Assembly (NCBI GenBank): GCA_028023455.1
Contig: JAQFVV010000319.1
Location: 932,001-996,000, forward strand
From: Epiperipatus broadwayi
Taxonomy: Eukaryota > Onychophora > Udeonychophora > Euonychophora > Peripatidae
Length of the DNA: 64,000 bases
Direction: 5' to 3'
Numbering within the stretch: position 1 is the first letter of the stretch; each line of letters starts with the position of its first letter. Under the pieces are notes generated by a model. That model saw only the letters and a program-made list of their open reading frames with translations. It searched no databases and had not been told where the DNA came from. The position numbers and the translations under genes are program-made. This document shows positions 17,240 to 30,044 of this stretch, piece after piece.

Positions 17240-17625
17240 ATAATTATAATTTTCTCCTATCAGGCTCCATTATGGAATACCAGAGCCCTTGCTTATCAAA
17301 ACCCCATTGCCTACTATTGTAGAAAATATTGATTCAGTCCATGATCAAACAGTCACCCATATTAATATGAGAAAAATGGGTGAAAATGCACTCAGCAGTT
17401 TAAGGCTTATCTTCATCCATTCAAAGTTAATGATTATGTCATGATTAGAACACCACATGTCAGTAACCCCCAGAAAAATTTGTTCAGGAAATTCCTTGTG
17501 TTGTATGAAAGGCCTTATTAAATAATCTAACAAGTAGGAGAAAATGCTTTCCTAGTGTCTACCCCTGAAGGAATGAGAGGTACCTTCAATGCCAGAAATT
17601 TTATACCTTACCCCAAGAAAATATG
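17240..17625 (+). pseudogene. Ty3/Gypsy integrase C-terminal fragment (GPY/F module)
   Basis: In one frame from 17420: VNDYVMIRTPHVSNPQK, a YERPY motif (GPY/F-like), two in-frame TAA stops just after it, then GENAFLVSTPEGMRGTF and NARNFIPY. This is the integrase C-terminal pattern seen in the LTR array, but the two differ at many residues and lie on opposite strands, so it is a different Gypsy family. The reading upstream of about 17350 is too damaged to assign. No LTRs were recognised nearby. Confidence 0.6.
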
Positions 17626-20600
17626 ATTTTTGTAAAACTTAGTATACTCTGTTAATAGTGCAATTTAGAGACAATGCTTGTCAAACTTAGCCATTGATTG
17701 TTGATTTATAATAAAAAGAGCATATATGTTTAAATTATAATTGTTGCTATTTTTATATTATTATTATTTTCTTCCAACTGTGGGAAAGTTGTACCTTAGT
17801 AATGTTTTACTTACTTCCAATAGGTGACTGAGGTTATCTTAGTTTAACCTTTTGTTTGAAATTTTCAAATTTAAAAAAAAATAATAATAAAAATGGGAGT
17901 TAACTTAGTTAATAAATAAAATAGGATAATCTTATGTAGTATTATAATAATTGTTAAATATTTATGGAATTATGTCTAAATGTTTCAATAGTGTGAATTA
18001 GTTGATAAGGGATGTCAGACAATAATTTGAATTAAAGAAAATATTAGAAATAGTTGTGAGTTAATAAATAATGTATTTTAAAGTGACTATTATGTAATTC
18101 ATTTTAATGTCTAAATTATAATAATTAGATATTGTAAATAAATGTTTTAAATAATACTAATAATAAATTTAAAAAAGTAATCTGTAGGTTTTAGTAAAAC
18201 AGTGTAATAATATTTATTAGATGTAAGTTAGATTAGGGTTTCACTTAGAAAGTTATTTTGAATTAAATATTCATTAATATTTTTATTGTTGTAGTTTTAA
18301 AAATAACTTTTAAACAATTAGTATAGTTTCATGTTTATAGGGTAGCTGTATGTAAAAATATGTGTGTGTGCATGAAAGAAAGTCACATAAACATAATAAT
18401 AAAAAAAATATTTATTTGTAATATTGATTAAAAAAATAAATGAATGGATAAAAATATTTAAAAGTTTAATAAAGAGGGATAACTATGAAGTTTATAGTTA
18501 TTGCTATTGTGTTTTAAAAAAATATTATTAAAGAATACTACATAATTTTTGTTAACAATTAACTTTTGATTTTGCAACTGTTAAGTCATGTGGTTGGATA
18601 TAATTAAATCAATTAGATCAAATGATTACACAGCTTACCTATCAAGAGAATTAAAGTGTAATAAAAATAATTTCATTGGTTCAAGCTAATTGAGTATAAA
18701 AGTGGGAGTATTAGAGAATATCATATATAAACAGAAGTCTGGGATTTATCTGGGGGTTTAATTATTTCATTTCTATACATGGCTAAATGCTAAAAAAAAT
18801 TTTAATAAAAAGTTGTAATTTTTTTTAAAACTTTATTATTTAAAAGTAAAAGTATTTTTTAGAACAATTATTTAAAACTGTCTTGCAGTTATGGAAGGCT
18901 GAATTTAAAAAAAAAGATAACCATTTCTTGATATTTAAATTTCAGTTGGAACATAAAACTATAGTAAAAATATGTGAAAAAAAGCTAGTGTCTCTTATCT
19001 CATATGCATTTTATTTTATTTTTTTTTACTTGGAAGTACAAATAAAATTAAAGTTCAAATTATTAATTATTGACATGGCTAAACAATCTATTGCACTGAA
19101 CTATTTTAGCTATAAAATACTCAATATTTATCTTGTTAAATTAAAAATATATGTGAAAAAACATTTAGAAGTTAAAAAGCATTATAATGAAAATACATCA
19201 ACTTTTAAGTTACATTTAGTTAAGGATGAACTAATAAAGAATGATTAATTAAAAATTTATTATTTATACCTTAACCTGAACTGGAAATGATTTGTTTAGC
19301 TAAATGCAAACATATGAGAGCAAATCAGTTTGAAATCAGCTGATCTGAGGGTGAGCAAAATGAAAGAGACAGTGAATATTGACTCTGACATTTATGTAAA
19401 CAAATATGCTTGCTTGGAGGTCTTGGTAAAGCTCCATCTATTGATCATAATACAAGCGATAGCAGGTTTTTACATATATAAAACTTGTTTTGTTTTTCAT
19501 AGATGAATATACATATATATTAAAATGATAATTCTTGTTTTATGCCCAGCAATAAGAAAAGTAGTTATTTGAAAACAAAACTTCAAAATAATCTACCAAT
19601 ATTAATAATGAACTCGTATTTGTCAAGTACATAGTAAATGGTTATATTTGCCATTATTTTTAAATAACTTTGTGACAGTTAATTTTAGCTTATAAACTGA
19701 GGAACGTCGTGAATTATAAAATAAGTCTACTCTTATGTTTAAAAAAATAAAAGGAAATATGTTTTTTTTTTTTAAAAAAACACATCTTTAAATATTATAT
19801 AAAAATATTTTTAATAAAAAAAAAGCTGTATTTAGAGATGTGTTTGCTTAAAAGAAAATAATGGAATTTAAATAATGCTATATATTATATGTGTTTTAAC
19901 CCAGGATCTTACCAAAAATTTACTCAGCTGAAGAACTTATTTTTCCAACGGCGGCCTATTTTTATTTTAATATATAAAATTATCTTTAAAGTTAAAAGAA
20001 AGTGTATGAATTATTTTAAAGAACTATTGAACATTTTCGTTTTGTAAATCAATGCCATGTTTTACAAATGTTTTGACTGAAGCTTCAAACTCGGATAGAT
20101 AAATTAGCCTGAATAAATTATCTATATATTTTAAATGGAAAAAACATTACCGAGCTGAAATATGAACTTAAGTTACTATATTATTTTTTATTGTCTGTTT
20201 TATTGGTTTTAAAAAAATAAAACCATAAAAATATTTATGTTATGTATTTTGTGTAACACCTTTTGCATAAATATACAGGTAAACTAGGTTATAATTTTAA
20301 AACTTAATGGGATTATTAGAATAAGCAAATGTTTTGACATTCTCAAGTAGATTTTGTTTTATTTATTAAGCATTTCACAAGTTAGTTTCTATTTGATAAT
20401 TTCAATTATAGAGAATTAAATATCACCATCTTATTTTATTATGGGGAATATTTCACTCAGTTTCATTTTAAATCTACCAAAGAAGTTTATCAGAGAGTTT
20501 ACATTCATTTGTTTTATGAGTGCAATAGTAATAATAATGACAAATATTTTTTATATGCATTGAGAATTAATATTCTCACATTTAATTTGCAATCAAAAGT

Positions 20601-23199
20601 CCACTAGTTATTATATTTAATATTGAATATTTTATTATGTGTACATTGTGCCTTGCCAAGAATTTTATATGCATTTAATTTTAAAGTATTTCTCATAGTA
20701 GTCACTTGACACAATTTGCTTTGTTGGTTCTTACATTGAATATATGTTTTTTGTATTTTTAAAATTCTTAGGAATACCTTAGTTAATTCAGGTGAAGTAT
20801 ATATATCTTGCTATTAGTTAGTATTTCTTAGCCTCACAGGGTTAGGCTTAGTTAGTAATTTTGAGTATGTTTTATGGAGTAGACAAGGTCCTCTATCCTT
20901 ATTGTATTGCATTTCCATGATTTGATAGTGTTTGCCCCCCAAGAGGGTTATTATATTGTATTTTTTCAGTGATGATAATCACATTTACAAGCATTGGAAT
21001 CCCATGAGAGAGAATCATGCTTTCTTGGTGTGTTTTTCCTGTTCCCAGATGTGCTATAGACAAGTTCCAGACATCTTACTTTTTGCTTCAAAGTTAGGTA
21101 TTTTTGAAAGCCACCAAATTCTTTTCCAGCTCTGAGGAGCCTATATGTTCTTATATTTTTATCTATCATTTTCGATGACTTAATGCTAATTCCACCACAA
21201 TAGGTGATGTTGCATTTGTTTTAGATTAATGATGACAAGATATGTTTGTTTGAGGAACTTTGTTTCTTCAGGTAATGGTAGCTATTTTAGGGCTCATAGG
21301 TATATCAATGTTTGAATTGTGTTGATATGATATTTTTATCATCAACAAGCTAACCAACAATAAGTTCTATTTATTATTAAGTATGTTAAATATATACATA
21401 TGGTATAAGTGGCAATTCACACATACTAATTTTAATATTTTCATCCAGAGTTTCGCTGCGGGATTTATAAGTCTGTTACATTTTAATTTTAAAACAATGA
21501 GGGTAATAGTTTTATGTGGACTAAATTTATTTAAAAGAGTATAACTGATCTCTGATGAATGAATGCCCCATTCACTTAACTTAGTTTTATTTTAAGATTA
21601 GCTTAGTCTAATTTAAATATATCACTAGCTATAATATTAGTTATGTCAGTGTAACTAGTGATAATATTTTCAAAAAAAAAAAAACTGAATATACTTATTC
21701 CAGCTTAGTGTTTGTTAAGCTCAGGATTATAAAGTTAAGCTTAGGATTTCAAATACAAACTTAGTTGTGTGTGTCATTCTGATTACTAGAAGTCACCATA
21801 GTGTTATGAATTATTTTAATTAAAAATTAGAAGTGTGCTTATTAAATACCGACATTATAATTAAAGTTCAATGTTTTTAAAATCTCTAATCATTTAAAAG
21901 AGATTAAAATTCAATATTGAATAGCCTTTGCCTGCTATTATGTATAATTATATTATTTTATTAGTTTATTTATTAGAATAAACAATGTAAAAGAATTTTA
22001 AGAGGGATAATCAATAACAGTATCTAAAGAAGTTGTATATTATTGTAAACCAAATAAAGTTTTCAAAAGTCAAAATACTTGTATTAGGTCCCAGAACTAT
22101 ATTGGCAATGAATGTATTTCCTTTAATTTGTAAACACTTTCTTACTGTTCTCAATAAATTAAATTATTACTTCAAAAAAGTTTGTTTTTGTTTGTTTTGC
22201 TTTTATATGAAAATATTATTGTCTTGGGTTTCCAGTTCACAAAATCTTAAGTTTCTAAAGTTTATTAAATCTTCAATTCCAAAGTTCACAAATATATCAC
22301 AAAGTTAATTAAATATATTTGATATTGGTTTTTGAAAATTATAAAGCCATGCTAAAGTAAGTGATTCTCATATTGAATCACAATAACAGATAATTGCATT
22401 ATATCAGATACTTAGTTAAATGCTTAAGTAAAAATTTATTTTCAAATTATCAGTATATCTTTTCAGACTAAAGATTATGCAATTTGAGATTAAGAATATT
22501 AGTACTTCAGAAGAATATTTTATTTACTATTATTTTGAAAGCTGCACATTATCTTATATTAACTGCACTTTGTCTATCATTATCTTAAATCTTATATGTC
22601 CAAAGAATTTTAATCCATCTGTATTTGAGGTATTGATTTGGTTGTCTGTGAGTATGGGAAAGGCATAAAAAGTACTCTTGCCCTTTTCTTTGCTCGAGTA
22701 ATGACTTGGATAATAGGCCATTATTAATTTAAATTTAAATTGATTCATTAAACTTGTGAATTAATATTTTGTTTTATTTATTATTCTAAGATTGAACATA
22801 AGGTAATTATTTATAATCAGCCAAGATATCACTCATTTATTTTATTCATCCCAGCAATTATTTCTTAGGTAACTTAAACTTTAATTTTGGACAAGGGTTT
22901 TAGTTTTAGAATCCCTGAGGTTATTTACTCTTGTTGCCTTGTTAGATATAATTTAGAAAAATATTTTTTCATAATCATGGTATTATTATTCTTATTCAGA
23001 ATGCATGTGATATATTGATAGGACTATTCTAATAACTATTAATTAATGATTTTAAACAATCTTTTGTATGGTTTAGTAGTAAATTATTAATATGCCATAA
23101 TGATTATAGTTGCATTAGTATTGGCTTTGGTATCCATCTGATTGTACATCTCTGAATCATCATCTCTTTTCTTAAATTTTATTATAACCCCATTGAGCC

Positions 23200-23200
<1 letters not shown>
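17626..23200. other. AT-rich DNA without recognisable genes
   Basis: I see no splice-supported exons, RNA genes or known transposon motifs. A 121-codon open frame at 18883-19248 (+) is Lys/Leu/Ile/Tyr-rich in the way random AT-rich DNA produces. A slightly less AT-biased stretch at 20880-21200 has no recognised similarity. Confidence 0.5.
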
Positions 23201-23726
<526 letters not shown>

Positions 23727-24200
23727 TGAGTAAGTAAATTTATTTGGACCAAATGAAAAGGGTACAATATATATATATATAAATTTAAAAAAAATTACAT
23801 TTAGAATATATTTTAATTGGTATGACTGCCGTGTAATGTTGGCAATGTATTAAAATGCTTTGTTAAAGTAAAAAAGAGAGTATTAAATGCATAAAAGTAT
23901 ACTAATATATTAAAAATAGTCCAGTAAAGCTAAATAGTGTAATTTTGTAAGGTTGGGAAAACTGGCCATAGTAAAATAGTATATTAAAAGCCTTCTTAAA
24001 TAAGTGTTTAAAGCGAAATTTTAAAAGTAATAACTAAAAATTTAATAAACTAGTGTATTGTAAAATAAAAATTATACTTAATATTTGTATTGTGAATTAT
24101 TTACTTAAAATGTAATATTTTGTGGGGACAAATGTGTCTAGTTTAATAGTATCAAAATTATTATTCCAAATTATATTATTATTCTTTAATATAATATTTT
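23727..24200 (+). repeat. dispersed repeat, inverted mate at about 38990-39513
   Basis: GGTTGGGAAAACTGGCCATA at about 23951 is present in reverse complement near 39279-39298, and the flanks stay similar on both sides (AAGTGTTTAAAG, TTTTAAAAG). Both copies have a GGGTACAATA- or GGGCACAATA-type end next to TA repeats. Class unknown; no coding sequence. Confidence 0.55.
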
Positions 24201-25700
24201 TTTGCAATTAAACATTTATTTTTGTTAGTAGACAGTAATTAAAAAATGATACACATTGTCTGACTTTAAAAGGCATGTGATACAAATATTCATACTTGTG
24301 TGCTTGCAAGTTTTTTTTAATAAAGTTTCAAAATTGCTTTAGAATTGTACTATAAAATTGAAAACATTTGTTGGTCAGAAGACATGATGATAAATTAGCT
24401 GTTATAAAATATTTAAATAGGTTTTTTTTTTAAAACCGATGTAGTTAATAAAAATTAGATTTTTTAAAATAGATACATGAAAAACTAAATGTTGGATAAA
24501 TTAATAAAATATTATTTTAAAATGTTGTTTTAAAGAATTTAGTTGGTTTAGCAGCCTTATTGTCTAGAATCAAAATGCCTAATAGATTTTATCCATACAA
24601 CATGAAATATTTACATGAGAAGTTGAAGAAAATCATCAACACTTGATGCAGAATTGTTCAGAGTTTGCCAAACAAGAGCAACAAGTAAAGATCTGTCTGT
24701 GTGGAAGAAAGTACCTAAACTGTATGAACTATGATTTATAAAGGATTATGTTGACTCACAAAATTTGAGTATTGATTCATGAATTACACATTGTTAGTGT
24801 TATGATTTTTTAAAATCTTATTAATATATGTATTATTATTTTAATTATTTCACTTTTACCACTCTAAAGCATGAAAACATATTATATAACATTCTGGGAG
24901 GGTCAAAGTTAGGAGAATGCAAGAAGAGAAAAGAGGGAATGCTGAAGTTAGTTTATTTTTTTAAAATAAAATCTAGGATCAATTTCAGTTCCCAGTATTT
25001 GACTTTTGTTCATGACTGTTTACTTGGATTGTGGAGGTAAGATTTTATTTTTAATACCAACAAAACATAATTATATTTTCATTATTTAGTTGAACTAACA
25101 ATATTATTTAAGATCTATTCGGTGTGAATGATTAACTTTCTGAATAAATCTGCTTTTTCTATCATATTAAGAATTATTTTGTTGTTTACATGTTAATAGA
25201 AAAGAGAGGGTTTTCAGATAAGTCAACTCACAACTATTGGAACTGCACACCAAACATATAATTACAATGAATGTCAATAATAATTTTGCTAGTTAAACTC
25301 GAATGTGTTATAATAAACTCTTCATTTTTTTATTATTAATATTATTCTGTATATAGAAATATCTGCAATATAAGTATCTATCATTGGGATTATAGGGGAT
25401 AGGGAACTTTACATTATTATATTGCTTGTGTGATAGATGCTCATTACTGACAATTAAACTACAAGTATACAATTATTTATTTTTTATATTATTATTATTT
25501 GTAAATATCACTAAATTTTTGGATTTATCCAAGTTTTGTTAATGTTTTCACATTTTTCTCATTTTATAAAATAAATATTGTTAAACTTGTTAAGTTGATA
25601 TAGTCTCTTTGCATTATTGAATTGACCCTTGCATTCATCCACATAGCTAACATCTTGCACTTTCACACACACAGCTATTTTATAACTATAATAGAGAAAT
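24201..25700. other. AT-rich DNA, nothing recognised
   Basis: No coding, RNA or repeat structure that I can support apart from short homopolymers. Confidence 0.5.
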
Positions 25701-25799
25701 TTTAAATAAAGGCCATTCAGTAATTGTAACTTTAAGGGGGTAATTTAATTGTAAATCTGCATATGCATATCCCTGTTAAGTGAATTGAATGTGAATTCT

Positions 25800-26046
25800 T
25801 TCTGATTTCGAATACTAAGGCAAAGGATCAGAAAGAGAGTATTGAAATGTAGGTGAAATGACCCAGGCTGCATCTAGATTTAGTGAATGAGTACTGGGAT
25901 AGTTTATAGAAGGTAGGTGCAATCATATGTCATAGACTTTATTGTGTTGTATCCAGCATCCTACATGAAGACCTAGGTCCAACCATCGTCAGATTTGAAT
26001 CTCTCTTTCAACGTCATTATCCAGATCGTTACAATATATTATTTAG
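25800..26046 (+). repeat. duplicated segment, paralogue at about 48600-48810
   Basis: Both copies share a run of landmarks in order: TGACCCA, GCATC/GTATCTAGATT, CAATCATA, GAAGACCTA, CCAACCAT or CGACCAT, then TTACAATATAT. In both cases the micro-exon module sequence follows, so this is the outer part of the same segmental duplication. Confidence 0.5.
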
Positions 26047-26716
26047 ATGCCACATTAACGTTGAAATAATGTAAGTCAAAAATAATAATAATCATAGAGG
26101 AAAATAAATGGTGGAACAATATAAAAATATACAAACGGTACATATACACAAAAAATATTTACAGAAAATAGATTAATACAAAGAAAAAAAGTGACATTGA
26201 ATAATGAGAAACAATTAAGATTAGAACAATATTATTTGTGTATGTTTATAATTATATTGACAATATAGATTATTATTACTACTTCTAATTCTTGTCTATT
26301 ATTTATTTGACTTTTGTTTTTGTTCATTATTTTTTTCTATTAAAACATACTTATACAAAAAATCAAACGTTTTGGTTCAGAGATAAGAATTCTTAGATAT
26401 AAATTATCTTACTTTGCATTTGTTTATTTAGTTTCAAAAATTTATTTCCCATTTATTCACAGAGTTATGAAATGTATTTATCATATGTTCAAAAAGTTTT
26501 AAAATGTGTATCCCATTTCGTTGCGAAGTTGAAATGAGATTACAGTCAATTGCTTACTACAATGCAATTTATGATTAAACTATTTTATGAATTTTGGTTT
26601 TAAAAAAAAAATTCCCAATAAACGAAATGGGTTGTGAAGTTCCTTCAGTGATCAGTCCAAGTTTTGTGGGAGTTCTGCGAAAATCCCTTTTTCTGGTTTT
26701 TTGGCAAGGCATCCTT
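26047..26716 (-). repeat. micro-exon module A, distal part (left of the RTE insertion)
   Basis: Similar to 51462-52040 and, from 26311, to 48820-49230. The module is interrupted after GCATCCTT by the nested RTE pair and resumes at 33243. Oriented by the minus-strand micro-exons at 34.2-34.4 kb, this is intron or downstream sequence. No exon was recognised in it. Confidence 0.7.
26709..26716. repeat. target-site duplication of outer RTE (left)
   Basis: GCATCCTT here and at 33235-33242 flank the outer RTE copy. The uninterrupted paralogues read GGCACACTT-ATGTATTG (about 49230) and GATGCAAACG-TGTATTG (about 52040). Confidence 0.75.
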
Positions 26717-27012
26717 CATCACCACCATCATCAACCATTATCATTCCATTGCAGGATGAAGGACTCTCCAAGTTTAATCCATCTTCTCCGATGTTTAGCT
26801 TCTCTTTTTCACATCACCCCCACACAATTTCTCATCTCGTCCATACATCTCACATGTTGTCTCTTTCTGGGTGTTTTATAATCTCTTGGAATACAGTTTA
26901 AGACTTCAATTGTCCATCTATTATCATAGCTTCTAGCAATATGTCCAGCCCACCGCCACTTCAATCTTTTAATTTTTTCAATGAGATCAGTAACATCTGT
27001 TTGTTCTCTTAC

Positions 27013-27375
27013 TCACACATTGCGTTTTCGATCTCTTCTTGTTACTCCCAGCATGTTTCTCTCCATACTTTTTTGAGTGGTCTGAAGTCTCTGTATCGGT
27101 CTTCTATTAAGTGTCCATGTCTCACATCCATAAGTAAAAACTGGCAAAACACATTTGTTAAAAAACTTTCTTTTCAAACACATAGGCATATTTCCTTTTA
27201 GTATCAAGTTATTTCTACCAAAAGCATTCCAACCAAGTTTAATTATATAATTAATTGCATACATTATGTTTTCATATGGATTAATAATCTGATCAAAGTA
27301 TTTGTAACTGCTAACTTCTTCTAATTCATCATAATCAATATTTATTTTCATATTTTGAGCAAATAGATTAAACAT
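27013..27375 (-). pseudogene. RTE reverse transcriptase fragment (post-catalytic part), RTE-2
   Basis: The translation contains LGWNAFGRNNLILKG, CVLPVFTYGCETWTLN and RSMER-like MLGVTRRDRKRN blocks. These match the C-terminal 'thumb and tail' region of RTE polyproteins and the intact equivalent in RTE-1. The segment starts after the FADD catalytic motif and loses frame on both sides. Confidence 0.8.
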
Positions 27376-28418
27376 TACTTTAGTCTTTTTAACATTTATC
27401 TTTAGTCCTACTTTCCTACTTTCATCTGATAATTCCTACAACATTTCCTGCAGCAATAAAGCATTATTTGCAAAAACAACTACATCATCTGCAAAATCTA
27501 TATGACTGAAATAATCTCCATTTAGTTTCACAGTTTAATCCACAAAATACTTCTTGCAGCATTGCTGTAAAAGTTTTGGAGATATGGAGTTACTTTGTCT
27601 TACACCCTTCTCAATGTTGACTTTCCCAGTACAATTACGTAATATAATTGTTTCTGTTGCATTTTTATAAATATTCTTTAAAATATGACAATATCATGAA
27701 TCTATACCTTGATGATCCAATGCTTTAATCACTGAAGAAATGTGTATAGAATCGAATGCCTTTTCATAATCTACAAATCCAAAACATAATGGCAACTCAT
27801 ATTCATTTGTCCTTTCTATAACTACTCTCGATACCTGGATATGTTTGTAGTACTAAAACACTTGTAAATCTAGCTTGTTCTCTTGGTTGGTGGAAATCCA
27901 ATGTTCTCTGTAGACGAGTTGTACTTATCTTGGTAAAAAAATTGTATAAAACTGATAAAAGGCTGATATGTCTGTAATTTCTAGTATATTCTTTATCACT
28001 TTTTTAAATATTAATATTATTACTTAATTCTTCCAATCATCTGGTACATCTTTGTCATTTAGATATTTGGTATTAAACTTTGCTAAAAAATTTTCTATTT
28101 CTTCACCTGCTTCTTTTAATATACCAATTATAATTCAAACATTACCTGGAGTCTTATCTTTTTTATACATTTAATTGAATATCTCACTTCTTCATTTAAA
28201 ACGCTGGGCAATTTGGAAAATGTAATAGATATAGGAGGTACTTGTTCTTTTTTACTATATAATTCTTGATAAAAGTCTTCTACCCATTTCATAATGTTAT
28301 CTTTCTTTTTATTAATAATTCCATCTTTTTTTTTATTGTAGATATAAATTACCTACCAATACCAAAATGTTGCTTTACATTTTTAGGACTTTTATTTTCT
28401 TCTACAGCTTACCTTGCT

Positions 28419-28429
28419 AGTTCACAGTT
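28419..28429. repeat. target-site duplication of inner RTE (left)
   Basis: AGTTCACAGTT here and at 31733-31743. The undisturbed order of this stretch is seen in RTE-1's own sequence near 30151 (GCTAGTTCACAGTTATA). Confidence 0.85.
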
Positions 28430-28560
28430 CATCATCATCATCATTATCAACCATTATCAATCCACTGCAGGATGAAGGTCTCTCCAAGTTTAATCCATCT
28501 TCTCCGATCTTTAGCTTCTCTTCTCCACATTACCCCTGCACACTTTCTTATTTCTTCCAT

Positions 28561-29634
28561 TCATCTCACATGTGGTCTCTGTCTGGGTCTTTTACAATCT
28601 CTTGGAATCCAGTTTAAAATTTCAATTGTCCATCTATTATCATCTTTTCTAACAATATGTCCAGCCCAACTCCACTTCAATCTTTTAATTTTTTCAATGA
28701 GGTCAGTAACACCTGTTTGTTTTCTTACCCATACATTGCGTTTACGATCTCTTCTTGTTACTCCCAACATACATCTCTCCATACTTCTTTGAGTGGTCTG
28801 AAGTCTCTGAATTGCTCTTCTATTAAGTGTCCAAGTCTCAGATCCATAAGTAAGAACTGGTAAAACACATTTGTTAAAAACCTTCCTTTTCAAACACATA
28901 GGCATATTTCCTTTTAGTATCAAGTTATTTCTACCAAAAGCACTCCAACCAAGTTTAATTCTATGATTAATTTCCTCCATTATGTTTCCATCTGTATTAA
29001 TAATCTGACCAAGGTATTTGTAACTGTTAACTTCTTCTAATTCATCATAATCAATCTTTATTTTCATATTTTGAGCAAATCGATTAAACATTACTTTAGT
29101 CTTTTTAACATTTATCTTTAGTCCTACTTTCCTACTTTCATCTGATAATTCCTGCAACATTTCCTGCAGATCTGAAGCATTATTTGCAAAAACAACTACA
29201 TCATCTGCGAAATCTAAATGACGTAAATAATCACCATTTACTTTCACTCCTTTAGTTTCCCATTTTAATCCACAAAATACTTTATGCAGCACTGCTGTAA
29301 AAAGTTTTGGAGATATGGAGTCACCTTGTCTTACACCTTTCTCAATGTTGACTTTCCTAGTGTCATTATGTAATCTAATTGTTGCTGTTGCATTTTTATA
29401 AATATTCTTTAAAATATGACAATATCCTGGATCTATACCTTGATGATCTAATGCTTTAATCACTGAAGAAATGTTTATAGAATCAAATGCCTTTTCATAA
29501 TCTACAAATCCTAAGCATAATGGCAACTCATATTCATTTGTCCTTTCTATAACTTCTCTCAATACCTGGATATGATCTATTGTACTAAAACCACTTTTAA
29601 ATCCGGCTTGTTCTCTTGGTTGGTGGAAATCCAA
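28561..29634 (-). CDS. RTE reverse transcriptase, main catalytic part (RTE-1)
   Basis: About 357 codons. Motifs in order: QAGFKSGFSTIDH, GFVDYEKAFDSI (motif A with the catalytic Asp), GVRQGDSISPKLF (motif B), LDFADDVVVFAN (motif C, catalytic DD), NVKKTKVM, YLGQIIN, then CVLPVLTYGSETW and the conserved C-terminal RRDRKRN and RRWIKL-type tail. It copies the LINE RNA at the nicked target. The stop at 28561 replaces a Trp codon, and about 35 more codons with the same family pattern follow it. It is in the same original ORF as 29726-30028, displaced by a frameshift in a run of A. Confidence 0.9.
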   Translation of the reverse strand: MDFHQPREQAGFKSGFSTIDHIQVLREVIERTNEYELPLCLGFVDYEKAFDSINISSVIKALDHQGIDPGYCHILKNIYKNATATIRLHNDTRKVNIEKGVRQGDSISPKLFTAVLHKVFCGLKWETKGVKVNGDYLRHLDFADDVVVFANNASDLQEMLQELSDESRKVGLKINVKKTKVMFNRFAQNMKIKIDYDELEEVNSYKYLGQIINTDGNIMEEINHRIKLGWSAFGRNNLILKGNMPMCLKRKVFNKCVLPVLTYGSETWTLNRRAIQRLQTTQRSMERCMLGVTRRDRKRNVWVRKQTGVTDLIEKIKRLKWSWAGHIVRKDDNRWTIEILNWIPRDCKRPRQRPHVR

Positions 29635-29725
29635 TGTTCTCTGTAGACGAGTAGTAATTATCTTGGTAAAATTTTTATATAAAACTGATAAAAGGCTGAT
29701 AGGTCTGTAATTTCTAATATCTTCT

Positions 29726-30028
29726 TTATAACCTTTTTTTAAATATTAATATTATTACTGCATTCTTCCAATCTTCCGGTACATAGTTATCATTTAGACA
29801 TTTGGTATATAACTTTGCTAAAAAATTTTCCATTTCTTCACCTGCTTCTTTTAATATATCAATTATAATTCCATCATTACCTGGAGCCTTTCCTTTCTTC
29901 ATACATTTAATTGCATGTCTCACTTCTTGATTTAAAATTCTGGGCAATTTGGAAGATGTAATAGATATAGGAGGTACTTGTTCTTTATTACTATATAATT
30001 CTTGATAAAAATCTTCTACCAATTTCAT
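29726..30028 (-). CDS. RTE reverse transcriptase, N-terminal part (RTE-1)
   Basis: About 100 codons with the motif-0/1 region of RTE: VRHAIKCMKKGKAPGNDGI, followed by YVPEDWKNAVIILIFKK. The frame is lost at AAAAAAA near 29735; the other frame then reads YKEDIRNYRPISLLS, the standard continuation. The first ATG is internal to the ancestral protein and is not a real start. Confidence 0.85.
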   Translation of the reverse strand: MKLVEDFYQELYSNKEQVPPISITSSKLPRILNQEVRHAIKCMKKGKAPGNDGIIIDILKEAGEEMENFLAKLYTKCLNDNYVPEDWKNAVIILIFKKRL

Positions 30029-30044
30029 GATGTCATCTCTCCTT

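Larger units (their letters stand above)
26717..28429 (-). mobile_element. outer RTE LINE (RTE-2), 3' half: broken reverse transcriptase and 3' tail
   Basis: Aligns base for base with RTE-1 and ends in a CATC/CACC-type tail like RTE-1. The RT motif FADDVVVFAN is still readable near 27470-27510, and a 120-codon frame at 27013-27375 covers the segment after it. Multiple frameshifts and stops break the rest. The element is interrupted at AGTTCACAGTT by RTE-1; its 5' half is at 31744-33234. Together the halves make about 3.2 kb, close to full length. Confidence 0.85.

Noticed and set aside
18883-19248. 121-codon plus-strand open frame
   Set aside because: Composition is what AT-rich random DNA gives (Lys, Leu, Ile, Tyr, Phe); no domain, no splice support, no second copy.
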